From: Ruminococcus sp.
GTDB lineage: Bacteria > Bacillota > Clostridia > Oscillospirales > Acutalibacteraceae
Direction of reading: 5' to 3'
DNA length: 35,122 bases
Assembly: GCA_017416065.1 (NCBI GenBank)
Contig: JAFQDM010000019.1
Location: forward strand, 1 to 35,122
A program made the position numbers and the translations under genes. Below the pieces are notes generated by a model. It was not told the DNA's origin, searched no databases, and was given only the letters and a program-made list of their open reading frames with translations. Below, one piece after another: positions 6,413 through 15,179 of the stretch (positions are counted from its first letter, which is position 1; each line of letters starts with the position of its first letter).

Positions 6413-8401
6413 TCAGCTTAAATCAAGATTGTCAATATAATTTTCACCATACTGAACAATATAATCTTTTCTGCCCTGAAGATTATCTCCAAGAAGAACA
6501 TCGAAGGTTTCTGCGGTTTTTTCTGCGTCATCCGGCATAACCTTAATAAGTCGACGTGTTGCGGGATTCATTGTAGTTAAATTCATCATATCTGCCTGGT
6601 TTTCACCCAAGCCCTTACTGCGTTGAATGGTAAATTTAGCGTTACCTATCTCGGCGATGAACTTTTCTTTTTCTTGCTCTGTATAAGCAAAATACGTTTT
6701 ATCTTTTGACGTGATCTCGTAAAGAGGAGATTCAGCAATGAAGACCTTACCCTCCTCAATTAGCGTAGGAGTCAGTCTGTAGAGCATTGTAAGAAGCAAT
6801 GTGCGGATCTGGTATCCGTCAACGTCTGCATCGGTACAGATAATAACCTTGCTGTAACGCAGATTATCAAGGCTGAAAGCAGAAAGATCTTTGTTGGATT
6901 TAGAGCTTACCTCGACTCCACATCCCAAAACCTTGATAAGATCAGTAATGATATCACTCTTAAAAATTCTGGTATAATCTGCTTTAAGGCAGTTAAGTAT
7001 TTTACCTCTGATAGGCATAACCGCCTGGAAGTAAGGGTCGCGAGCCTGCTTACAGGAACCGAGAGCAGAGTCACCCTCTACTATAAAGAGTTCTCGCTCT
7101 GAGCTGTCTTTGCTTCTGCAATCAACAAACTTGGCTACACGGTTTGTCATATCCATGGAAACCGTCAACTTCTTCTTGAGATTCTGACGTGTTTTCTCTG
7201 CATTTTCTCTGCTTCGTTTATTAATAAGTACTTGATTGCAGATCTTTTCTGCATCAAGGGGATTCTCTATGAAATAGACTTCTAACTGATGACGGAGAAA
7301 TTCTGTCATTGCATCCTGAATTCCCTTGTTTGTAATGGCTTTTTTGGTCTGATTCTCGTAGGATGTAACGCTTGAAAATGAAGAAATCACTATAACAAGG
7401 CAATCCTCTACGTCAGCAAAAAGAACCTTTGACTCATTTTTATTGTATTTAGAATTGTTTTTAAGCCAAGAGTCGATCTGATAAACAAATGCATTTCTGA
7501 CTGCTTTTTCGGGTGCGCCGCCGTGCTCGAGCCAGCTTGAATTATGATAATATTCTGCTGTTGAGTGCTTATTTGAGAATGAAAATGCAAAATTCATCTT
7601 GCACTTATACTCAGGTTTATCCGCACGGTCTCTTGCCATTCTCTCGGTTTGCCAATACTGAGGAAGAGTAAGGGATTCCTCACCCACCATCTCTTTGACA
7701 TGGTCAAGGATTCCGTTCTGATAGAGGAATTCAGTAGTCTCAAATTTATTGGCGCCTATCTGATTTTTGAACACAAAGCGGATGCCCTCGTTAACAATAG
7801 CCTGACGCTTGAGTGTATCGAGAAAATAAGCAGGCTCAATGTCAATGTCGGTAAAAACCTCAAGGTCAGGCTTCCAACGGATGATAGTGCCTGTATCGCG
7901 CTTTGTATACTCCTCCTTGCCCATTTTACCGGAGATCTTACCTTTTTTGAAATTAAGAGTATATCTGAAGCCGTCACGGCGGATATCGGCAGTCATATAC
8001 TCTGATGCATACTGCGTTGAGCAAAGTCCCAGGCCGTTAAGTCCCAAGGAATACTCGTAGCTACCACCATCGTTATTGTTATATTTACTGCCGCCGTAAA
8101 GCTCGCAAAATACTATTTCCCAATTGTACTTTTTCTCTTTAGTGTTATAATCAACGGGTAAACCTCTGCCATGGTCCTCAACCTGAACTGAGTGATCTGA
8201 GAAAAGAGTCACGGTTATCTCTTTGCCGTAGCCCTCGCGAGCTTCGTCGATAGAGTTAGATATGATCTCAAAAGCAGAATGCTGACAGCCTTCGATTCCG
8301 TCTGAGCCAAAAATTACTGCAGGTCTTTTGCGAACTCTGTCAGCTCCTTTCAGAGTTGATATACTTTCGTTACCGTATTCATTCTTAACATTCTGTGCCA
8401 T
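6413..8401 (-). CDS. parE: DNA topoisomerase IV subunit B (ParE/GyrB-like, divergent clostridial type)
   Basis: The 662-residue ATPase subunit. The GHKL ATP site shows Glu45/Asn49/Asp52 in FEIISNSIDEA and DHGRG at 76-80. The lid reads GLNGLG (120-125) instead of the usual GLHGVG. The transducer QTK is at 351-353. The Toprim metal residues are in EGDSA (442-446) and DADVDG (524-529), followed by YQIRTL where most GyrB/ParE have SHIRTL, and RSKGLGE is at 594-600. These changes match what I recall of a clostridial subfamily distinct from housekeeping gyrase B. All catalytic acids are kept, so it should be active. Its start lies three bases after the uvrB stop, with an AGGA site inside the uvrB end. 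Confidence 0.93.
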   Translation of the reverse strand: MAQNVKNEYGNESISTLKGADRVRKRPAVIFGSDGIEGCQHSAFEIISNSIDEAREGYGKEITVTLFSDHSVQVEDHGRGLPVDYNTKEKKYNWEIVFCELYGGSKYNNNDGGSYEYSLGLNGLGLCSTQYASEYMTADIRRDGFRYTLNFKKGKISGKMGKEEYTKRDTGTIIRWKPDLEVFTDIDIEPAYFLDTLKRQAIVNEGIRFVFKNQIGANKFETTEFLYQNGILDHVKEMVGEESLTLPQYWQTERMARDRADKPEYKCKMNFAFSFSNKHSTAEYYHNSSWLEHGGAPEKAVRNAFVYQIDSWLKNNSKYNKNESKVLFADVEDCLVIVISSFSSVTSYENQTKKAITNKGIQDAMTEFLRHQLEVYFIENPLDAEKICNQVLINKRSRENAEKTRQNLKKKLTVSMDMTNRVAKFVDCRSKDSSERELFIVEGDSALGSCKQARDPYFQAVMPIRGKILNCLKADYTRIFKSDIITDLIKVLGCGVEVSSKSNKDLSAFSLDNLRYSKVIICTDADVDGYQIRTLLLTMLYRLTPTLIEEGKVFIAESPLYEITSKDKTYFAYTEQEKEKFIAEIGNAKFTIQRSKGLGENQADMMNLTTMNPATRRLIKVMPDDAEKTAETFDVLLGDNLQGRKDYIVQYGENYIDNLDLS

Positions 8402-8404
8402 AGC

Positions 8405-10366
8405 TTATTTCCTATCCTTTAACTTATTAATTTTATCTCTTAAAAATGCAGCGTGTTCAAATTCCAGTAGCTTTGCTGCGGCCTTCATTTCTCTTGTAAG
8501 AGAATCTATAAGTTCAAGCCGCTGAGCTTTTGTAAGCTTTCTTATATCGTCATCCGTATCGTCCTCATGAGTAGATATCTCCAGGACTTCTGCTACCTTC
8601 TTGACAATAGTCTGGGGAATGATTCCGTGTTCTTCGTTATACTTTTGCTGAATTTCACGTCTGCGGTTTGTCTCTGTGATAGCGTTCTTCATTGAATCCG
8701 TGACGCTGTCTGCGTACATAATAACATATCCTTCTGCATTTCTTGCAGCTCTGCCTATGGTCTGGATCAGAGAACGCTCCGAACGGAGAAAACCCTCTTT
8801 ATCAGCATCAAGAATTGCTACCAAAGAAACCTCCGGTATATCTAAACCTTCTCTGAGAAGATTGATTCCAACAAGCACGTCAAACCTACCGAGTCGGAGA
8901 TCACGCACTATCTCCATACGCTCAACTGTGTCGATATCATGATGCATATAACGAACCTTGATGCCGCTTGATTCAAGAAATGAAGTCAGGTCCTCTGCCA
9001 TCTTCTTTGTAAGAGTTGTAACAAGGACTCTTTGCTGCTTTTCTACTCTGATATTGATTTCTGAAATAAGATCGTCTATCTGGCCTTCTATGGGACGAAC
9101 TGAAATTTCCGGGTCAAGAAGCCCTGTTGGGCGGATGATCTGCTGTGCGATCACCTTGCTTTTATCCTTTTCCATATCTCCCGGGGTTGCGCTAACAAAC
9201 ACTGCTTGATTTATATGTCCGTAAAACTCGTCAAAATTCAAAGGTCTGTTATCAAATGCTGAAGGCAGACGAAATCCGTACTCAACAAGCACTTCCTTGC
9301 GGGCTCTGTCGCCTGCGTACATTCCGCGGACCTGAGGCAAGGATACGTGAGATTCGTCTACAAACAGAAGAAAATCATCGGGGAAATAATCAAGCAATGT
9401 TGTTGGCATACTACCAGGCGCTCTGCCTGAAAGAACTCTGGAATAGTTTTCTATTCCTGAGCAAAAGCCTATTTCTCTGAGCATTTCTATGTCGTATCTT
9501 GTGCGTTGCTCTATACGCTGTGCTTCCAGAAGTTTACCTTTTTCCGTAAAAAACTGAACTCTCTCTTCCATCTCACGTTCGAGCTCTTCTGTGGCTTTTT
9601 GTATTTTATCGGATGACACAATATAGTGAGAGGCAGGATAAACAGCTGCATGCTTGACAGTAGCAAGAAGTTCTCCTGTCAAGGGATCTATCTCTGTTAT
9701 TCTGTCAATTTCATCACCAAAGAACTCTACTCTAATGATTTTACCTGTGGAATATGCAGGGTAAATTTCAACCACATCACCACGAACACGGAATTTATTT
9801 CGGACAAGATTCACGTCATTTCGTTCGTATTGTAAGGTGACAAGCTTACGAAGGAGTGCATCTCTCTCCATAATCATCCCCGGGCGCAAAGAGATGACCA
9901 TAGCTCGGTAATCTATCGGGTCACCTAAGGTGTAGATACAGGAAACAGAAGCAACAATGATAACATCCCTGCGCTCTGAAAGAGCAAGAGTTGCGCTGTG
10001 ACGGAGTTTATCAATCTCGTCATTAATGGATGAATCCTTTTCAATATAAGTATCGGTATTGGGAATATACGCCTCCGGCTGGTAATAATCGTAATAAGAG
10101 ACAAAATATTCCACTGCATTTTCGGGGAAGAATTCCTTAAACTCTGTGCAAAGCTGAGCAGCAAGAGTTTTATTATGTGCAAGGACAAGTGTCGGACGGT
10201 TAAGCCTTGCAATAACGTTTGCCATTGTAAAGGTCTTGCCTGAGCCGGTAACACCCAGAAGGGTCTGCTCGCGGTTGCCGCTTTCTATGCTTTTCACAAG
10301 AGCATCAATTGCCTGCGGCTGGTCACCTGTGGGTTCATATTCAGAATGCAGCACAAACTTATCCAT
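8405..10366 (-). CDS. uvrB: Excinuclease ABC subunit B (UvrB)
   Basis: The DNA damage-recognition helicase of nucleotide excision repair, about 653 residues. Walker A GVTGSGKT is at 38-45, and the beta-hairpin stretch [20 protein letters not shown] follows at about 91-112. The DEAD-box-like DESH, the helicase motifs, and the C-terminal UVR domain that meets UvrC (about 610-650, with [18 protein letters not shown]) are all present. I start it at ATG 10366, preceded by AAGGGGAGG about seven bases away; an in-frame ATG 24 bases upstream has no such site. It leads an operon with parE and parC. A consensus promoter lies 31 bases upstream of this start. No LexA-like box was recognised. Confidence 0.97.
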   Translation of the reverse strand: MDKFVLHSEYEPTGDQPQAIDALVKSIESGNREQTLLGVTGSGKTFTMANVIARLNRPTLVLAHNKTLAAQLCTEFKEFFPENAVEYFVSYYDYYQPEAYIPNTDTYIEKDSSINDEIDKLRHSATLALSERRDVIIVASVSCIYTLGDPIDYRAMVISLRPGMIMERDALLRKLVTLQYERNDVNLVRNKFRVRGDVVEIYPAYSTGKIIRVEFFGDEIDRITEIDPLTGELLATVKHAAVYPASHYIVSSDKIQKATEELEREMEERVQFFTEKGKLLEAQRIEQRTRYDIEMLREIGFCSGIENYSRVLSGRAPGSMPTTLLDYFPDDFLLFVDESHVSLPQVRGMYAGDRARKEVLVEYGFRLPSAFDNRPLNFDEFYGHINQAVFVSATPGDMEKDKSKVIAQQIIRPTGLLDPEISVRPIEGQIDDLISEINIRVEKQQRVLVTTLTKKMAEDLTSFLESSGIKVRYMHHDIDTVERMEIVRDLRLGRFDVLVGINLLREGLDIPEVSLVAILDADKEGFLRSERSLIQTIGRAARNAEGYVIMYADSVTDSMKNAITETNRRREIQQKYNEEHGIIPQTIVKKVAEVLEISTHEDDTDDDIRKLTKAQRLELIDSLTREMKAAAKLLEFEHAAFLRDKINKLKDRK

Positions 10367-10397
10367 ACGCACACCTCCCCTTATAATCATTCTATAT

Positions 10398-10426
10398 ATT
10401 TTATCACATCCGATGATTTATGTAAA
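10398..10426 (-). promoter_or_regulatory. Promoter of uvrB-parE-parC
   Basis: Minus strand TTTACA (complement of 10421-10426), exact 17-base spacer, TAAAAT (complement of 10398-10403). Confidence 0.78.
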
Positions 10427-10464
10427 TACATCTGAAGAATTATCAAAATTATAGCCGAAAATCA

Positions 10465-10500
10465 AAACACACCCTCGTTTGTAAAAACGAGAGTGTGTTT
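10465..10500 (-). terminator. Terminator of the adhesin/phosphoesterase operon
   Basis: A stem of about 15 bp with one C-A mismatch (10465-10479 with 10486-10500) and a loop of about five bases. Read on the minus strand it ends in TTT of the stem followed by TGATTTTC. It lies 18 bases after the stop of the phosphoesterase gene. Confidence 0.75.
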
Positions 10501-10518
10501 GCTTTATCCTAAGATAAA

Positions 10519-13500
10519 TTATTTAGTAATATATTTTCCGATATTACTGTTTGGAAGCAATGCAGCGATCCACTTCTGAATTGCTGTTGCATCTTTAACG
10601 CTGATAGCAGCGTTACCGTCTACATCTGCGGCAGATTCGTTAAATGCAGAGACCGGAATATCTGCAATAAACTTCTGAATCGCAGTTGCATCCTTTACGT
10701 TAACCACACCGTTTCCGTCTACGTCACCGCACAAAACAGAAGGCTCTGTGGGCTGAGTGGATGAAGATGCTTCTGAGGAAGCAGGCTCTGACGGAAGGGT
10801 TTCTGTAGGTATGTTGTCAACAACAAAGCTAAGAACCTTTTCTCCGCCGTAGTTGCCTATCATGGTAACCGTTGCTTCATAAGCACCCGGCTTACCGCTT
10901 ACAGCAGAATAAGCAACTTTGTAGTGTGTGTTATTCTTGAGTATTGTTCCCTTGTAGTTCTTAACAACTACAGCAGGCACCTCAACATCTCCAAAATAGG
11001 TACGCTCTGTTTCGGAAAGTTCTACAGTACAATCTGAAATATCAATGGGATTGATGGTATATTCAAGAGTTTGAGTACCGCTGTAATTACCCTTCATTGT
11101 AACAACAACAGAATAAATTCCGGCTTTCTTGGTATCAGGTGCTGAAGTTACGGTATAATGAGTTCCTTTTCTGAGTATGGTTCCCTTATGGTTTGTAACG
11201 GTAACCTCGGGAAGTTTAACTTCGCCGTCGTAGGTAAATTCTGTTTGAGAAAGCTCAACAGTACAATCATCCATCAAAATAGGAGTGATCTTAAATGAGA
11301 GCACCTTGGAACCGCTATAGGAGCCTTTCATCACAACAGTTGCGGTATAAATGCCTACATTCTTGTTAGGATTATTATACGTTACTGTATAGTTGTCTGA
11401 AGGTATTACATTTCCTTTTGAATCCTTAATGATAACCTCAGGATTCATAATTTTTCCATCATAAACGAACTCATCCTCAGAGAAAGAGAAATCCGTGGGA
11501 CGGAAAATGGTTTCTGTTGCGGTTTCTCCGCATGTTGTACAATGAAGAGTACGCTCTCCGTCAGACTCAAGGGTTGCAATTGTCTCGCTGAGTGTCTCAT
11601 AGGTATGAGTATGTTTGTCGAGATCGATGGTAAACTGGCTTAGAGGTGAGCCATAGCAATCTCTTGAAACTGAGTAGTAGCGAACTGTGAGAGTATTTCC
11701 GTCATTTGAGAAATAGAACATTGCTACCATTGCAACGGAGCCGTTATTAAGATCTACATACTGAGGATCGATAAGCATCTGGGTTACAACGTTATTGTTG
11801 ACACCCTTATCCTGTCGGTAAACAATATGCTGCCAGGGATCGTGACCTGAAAGAACCATAACGACGTTCTTATGCTGAGAGAAGCATTTTGCCCACATAT
11901 CGTCACCATTCTGAGCGTTGGTGTAGCCTGAATAGTAAGAGGGCGGATACTGATCGCCTGCATCAATTGTTGTGCCGTCACGATACATATATGCGTGGGT
12001 AATTGCAATAACCTTATGGTCAGGATGTGCTTTGATAACCTCATTAGCCCAGTTGAGAGCCGCCTCAGTGGGAGCAAAATCAAGGGTAAGGATAAGATAC
12101 TTTGTACCCTGAATCTCAAAATAGCGGTAGGAATTAGTAAGGTCACCCATTACGTTACCGCCTTCAGGCTCATCTCCCTCTCTTGTAAGATAAACTTCAG
12201 TTCCATCCTCGAGAGTTGTTTTGATAAGTCCGGGCTGAGAAAGATCTGTTAGAGATATCTCATCGGGATTCATCATACCGTCTACAGTATTCTCATAGAA
12301 TCCGTTATGCAGATGACGGTTGAAGTCATCCCAATCATCGTGATTACCTCTTGTGAGTACATATGGAATCTGTCCGTTCAGCTTATTGATAAACTTATTG
12401 GCATTATCCCACTCAAAATCCGTACTGTCGTCTGTAATGTCGCCCAAGCCTATAACATACTCAATCTTCTGATCTTCTTTATTTTCAAGAATCCAGTCAT
12501 AGATAGATTCCATAGCGAGGGGATCTTTTTCGTTCATGGTCTGGGTATCACCGATTACAGCAAAGGAATACTCGTAATCAGTCACAGGCTCCAGCTCATC
12601 AAGTCCCATCCAGAATCTTGTGTACTTGAGGTTGTTGCCCTTGGAAGACATATCATAGATCATATGCTCCTCACAACGGGCAAAATCGTAGGCTGCAACA
12701 AGATTTTCATCTGCAGTATTGATAGTTCCGTTTGTGTAGTCCGTCTTCATTTCTTCGGCAGTTCGCATATCATCATAGACAGCTAATGAATGCAATGCAC
12801 CGGTGAAATACGTAGGATTACCGTTCTTGTGATCTCCGCCGATAACAGGAAGATGCTTTTCTTCAAAAGGTGTTATGTCTGCAAGATTCTTTGACTGCAG
12901 AAGCTTGCCGTTGACATAGCAACGAATCTTGCTCTTTTCAAAGTTCAGAACAATTCCGAGGTGAACCTTTTCGCCTGTAGCAACATCAACCTGGTCAAAA
13001 ACGTACACATCCTGTAAGGAATAATCTGCCTCATCTCGAATGGCGATTCGAGGATTGCCGTTTTTGTTTAAAGAAAATACCAAAGCCGGGTCAAAGTTAC
13101 CATCACTGCCTAAGATGGTTGTTGTACCTGTCAGGCTGTCCTTTGAAACAGTAAACTCAGCTTCAATGGACAAGGGCATATTTTCAAATTTCTTGCTTAC
13201 TGTATAATGTCCTTCTGTATTACAGGTAAGACCAAAGGTGTTGTAGCAATCAATGCACTCAACAACCTTAACGTTAACGGTTGCTTTGTAAGTTCCGTCC
13301 GAAACTGTGATTTTTGCAGAGCCGGGACCTACTGCAGTGATCTTGCCGTTATCAACTGTAGCTACAGCCTTCTTGTTGCTACTCCATTTGAGGTTGCTTG
13401 AACCTGAATAAATGGCATTGACCTGACCGACCTCTCCTGCTTCAAGAGTAAGATTGGGGATGTCCACCATAAGATCGTTATTGATCATATTATAGGAATA

Positions 13501-15162
13501 TCTCTCACCAAAGATATTGTAGAAGTTTCCGCCGGATTCCTCTGTTTCGTTAATTACAAGCAAGGAATTGGTTCGATAGCTGAAGGCGATGGGATAGAAG
13601 TTGCAGGAGGTCATAAGTGATACATTGTGACGCTGTCCGTCTTCAACATAGCTTACGAGAATATCCTTTGAATGAACGTTGCTTCCGTCGTTTATACTGC
13701 GGTAGCCTATCTCGGAGCCCAAAGCAAGCTGACGGATCTTCTCTGTGTCAAAATCATCAACACGAATAGCAATTTTGTTGCGTACATTGGGCTTCTCGCA
13801 GAAAGCCTTAGCTACAAGATCCTCCATTGTTTTGCCGATCTGACAATTACCGTATCCGTATTCGTTCCAGATAAGCTCTACGTAATCCTCGGACTCGGGG
13901 AGCTTATCAACGTATTTACAAATGGGATTTGCCACAGTATCCCAGGTATCAACACTACCGCCGAAGGGAGTGAAGTAAAGCTCAAAAACAGGATCATTCT
14001 CTGTGCCTAAATATACGATCTGCTCGTCCTTGGGGATCTCATCTCCCCTGCCGCTGTTTATAAGCTCGATCTGCTTGTTGCTTGCTTCATTTACATATTT
14101 ACGTAGTTCAAACATTTCCTCCTGACCACGATATTTATACATAAGCCTTGTGTAATTGTATGCTACACGATAAAGGTCTGCGTGGTCGGAGATGATTACA
14201 CCTGATTGGGAATTGTTATTACCGTTAGCACCCCTGTAGCTGTTTTCATCAAGGTTTGCACTTGAGAAGAAAACTGCATTCTTGTGCTCGGTTCCGTCGG
14301 TTGCAAGGTAATGAGAAGCAGTTGCACTCTTAACGTGCTGCATATCGGAGGTTTTATCCTCTACTGTCCAGCCAACCTTGGTGTAGCTCATAAAATCTGA
14401 AACCTTCTTGCCGGGTGCATACTTTTCGTAACATTCACCTGCAAGAGTTGCGCTGTTGAAATATTTTGCGTGGTCCAGGTTGCTTCTCTTCTTAAGTGAG
14501 TTGGTTTCGGGGTTATATTGGTTTACTCCGTAGGAATTGAGCTGATTAACCATTGTAACCTCAATTCCCATACGTGCAGCCTCCAAGAGCATATAGGATA
14601 TGCGCACAAAGCCCTGCTCGTCGTAGTTTGTACCATAAAGTGAGCGCATATATCCATAATACTTACTTGTAGGGATTACGCAAACAGCAGCGGTCACAGA
14701 TGTTCTGTAGGAGGAGAATGTAATTTTAACCTCTTCTTCTGGATGAAGGCGCTTATACTGTATGCACTGATAGATCAGAAGACCCATACCGTTGTTGGGA
14801 TCATTCAAGCCTTCATTTCTGAGTCTGTAAAAAGCCTCTGCGGTTACGGTCTGGCCGTTAATATTTGCATAGGTTGTGGAGCCAAGACCCTGAAAGTTTT
14901 CAGGGTTGTTGGCTAAAGGAAACTTGTCGTAATAAGGGGTAACCGTATGAGTGTTATTTTCCTTAATATTCTTCTCAATCTCAGGAAGAATTTCATCAAA
15001 GAAGGGCTTATCCTGATCAATCGGGTCGGAATAATGATTGGAAACAAACGCATTTGTTTCACTTGGAAACTGTGACTCACTTGCAAATACAAGCGGAGGG
15101 CATACACTTACCAGTAGAACACACACTAAAATGCTGCTAATGAATTTTATAAACTTATTCAT
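10519..15162 (-). CDS. Secreted multidomain protein: PLD-like domain, Big2, LamG-like, calcineurin-like phosphoesterase, Ig-like repeats, type I dockerin
   Basis: A 1547-residue exported protein. A signal peptide (1-27, cut after VFA) is followed by a two-half PLD-like region (about 110-540): HAK at 231-233 with SSAN at 300-303, and HSK at 497-499 with TSCN at 518-521. Then come Big2 (about 563-635) and a LamG-like domain (about 645-830). The metallophosphoesterase (about 862-1180) has GDTQ 871-874, GD 907-908, GNHD 939-942, His1056 and GHD 1106-1108. A CxxC module (about 1184-1216) and three Ig-like repeats of about 78 residues (1222-1450) follow. A Ser/Pro linker leads to a dockerin with two calcium loops (Asp1480 and Asp1513). 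PLD and metallophosphoesterase folds both act on phosphodiesters, so a phospholipid, nucleic acid or teichoic-type polymer is a plausible substrate; the sequence does not say which. GGAGG lies seven bases before ATG, 17 bases after the adhesin stop. Confidence 0.88.
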   Translation of the reverse strand: MNKFIKFISSILVCVLLVSVCPPLVFASESQFPSETNAFVSNHYSDPIDQDKPFFDEILPEIEKNIKENNTHTVTPYYDKFPLANNPENFQGLGSTTYANINGQTVTAEAFYRLRNEGLNDPNNGMGLLIYQCIQYKRLHPEEEVKITFSSYRTSVTAAVCVIPTSKYYGYMRSLYGTNYDEQGFVRISYMLLEAARMGIEVTMVNQLNSYGVNQYNPETNSLKKRSNLDHAKYFNSATLAGECYEKYAPGKKVSDFMSYTKVGWTVEDKTSDMQHVKSATASHYLATDGTEHKNAVFFSSANLDENSYRGANGNNNSQSGVIISDHADLYRVAYNYTRLMYKYRGQEEMFELRKYVNEASNKQIELINSGRGDEIPKDEQIVYLGTENDPVFELYFTPFGGSVDTWDTVANPICKYVDKLPESEDYVELIWNEYGYGNCQIGKTMEDLVAKAFCEKPNVRNKIAIRVDDFDTEKIRQLALGSEIGYRSINDGSNVHSKDILVSYVEDGQRHNVSLMTSCNFYPIAFSYRTNSLLVINETEESGGNFYNIFGERYSYNMINNDLMVDIPNLTLEAGEVGQVNAIYSGSSNLKWSSNKKAVATVDNGKITAVGPGSAKITVSDGTYKATVNVKVVECIDCYNTFGLTCNTEGHYTVSKKFENMPLSIEAEFTVSKDSLTGTTTILGSDGNFDPALVFSLNKNGNPRIAIRDEADYSLQDVYVFDQVDVATGEKVHLGIVLNFEKSKIRCYVNGKLLQSKNLADITPFEEKHLPVIGGDHKNGNPTYFTGALHSLAVYDDMRTAEEMKTDYTNGTINTADENLVAAYDFARCEEHMIYDMSSKGNNLKYTRFWMGLDELEPVTDYEYSFAVIGDTQTMNEKDPLAMESIYDWILENKEDQKIEYVIGLGDITDDSTDFEWDNANKFINKLNGQIPYVLTRGNHDDWDDFNRHLHNGFYENTVDGMMNPDEISLTDLSQPGLIKTTLEDGTEVYLTREGDEPEGGNVMGDLTNSYRYFEIQGTKYLILTLDFAPTEAALNWANEVIKAHPDHKVIAITHAYMYRDGTTIDAGDQYPPSYYSGYTNAQNGDDMWAKCFSQHKNVVMVLSGHDPWQHIVYRQDKGVNNNVVTQMLIDPQYVDLNNGSVAMVAMFYFSNDGNTLTVRYYSVSRDCYGSPLSQFTIDLDKHTHTYETLSETIATLESDGERTLHCTTCGETATETIFRPTDFSFSEDEFVYDGKIMNPEVIIKDSKGNVIPSDNYTVTYNNPNKNVGIYTATVVMKGSYSGSKVLSFKITPILMDDCTVELSQTEFTYDGEVKLPEVTVTNHKGTILRKGTHYTVTSAPDTKKAGIYSVVVTMKGNYSGTQTLEYTINPIDISDCTVELSETERTYFGDVEVPAVVVKNYKGTILKNNTHYKVAYSAVSGKPGAYEATVTMIGNYGGEKVLSFVVDNIPTETLPSEPASSEASSSTQPTEPSVLCGDVDGNGVVNVKDATAIQKFIADIPVSAFNESAADVDGNAAISVKDATAIQKWIAALLPNSNIGKYITK

Positions 15163-15179
15163 AACTTCACCTCCGATGA

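Noticed and set aside
15090-15162. Lipoprotein signal on the phosphoesterase (Cys21 in the leader)
   Set aside because: The residues before Cys (VSV) do not fit a lipobox, and a normal signal peptidase I site follows at VFA.
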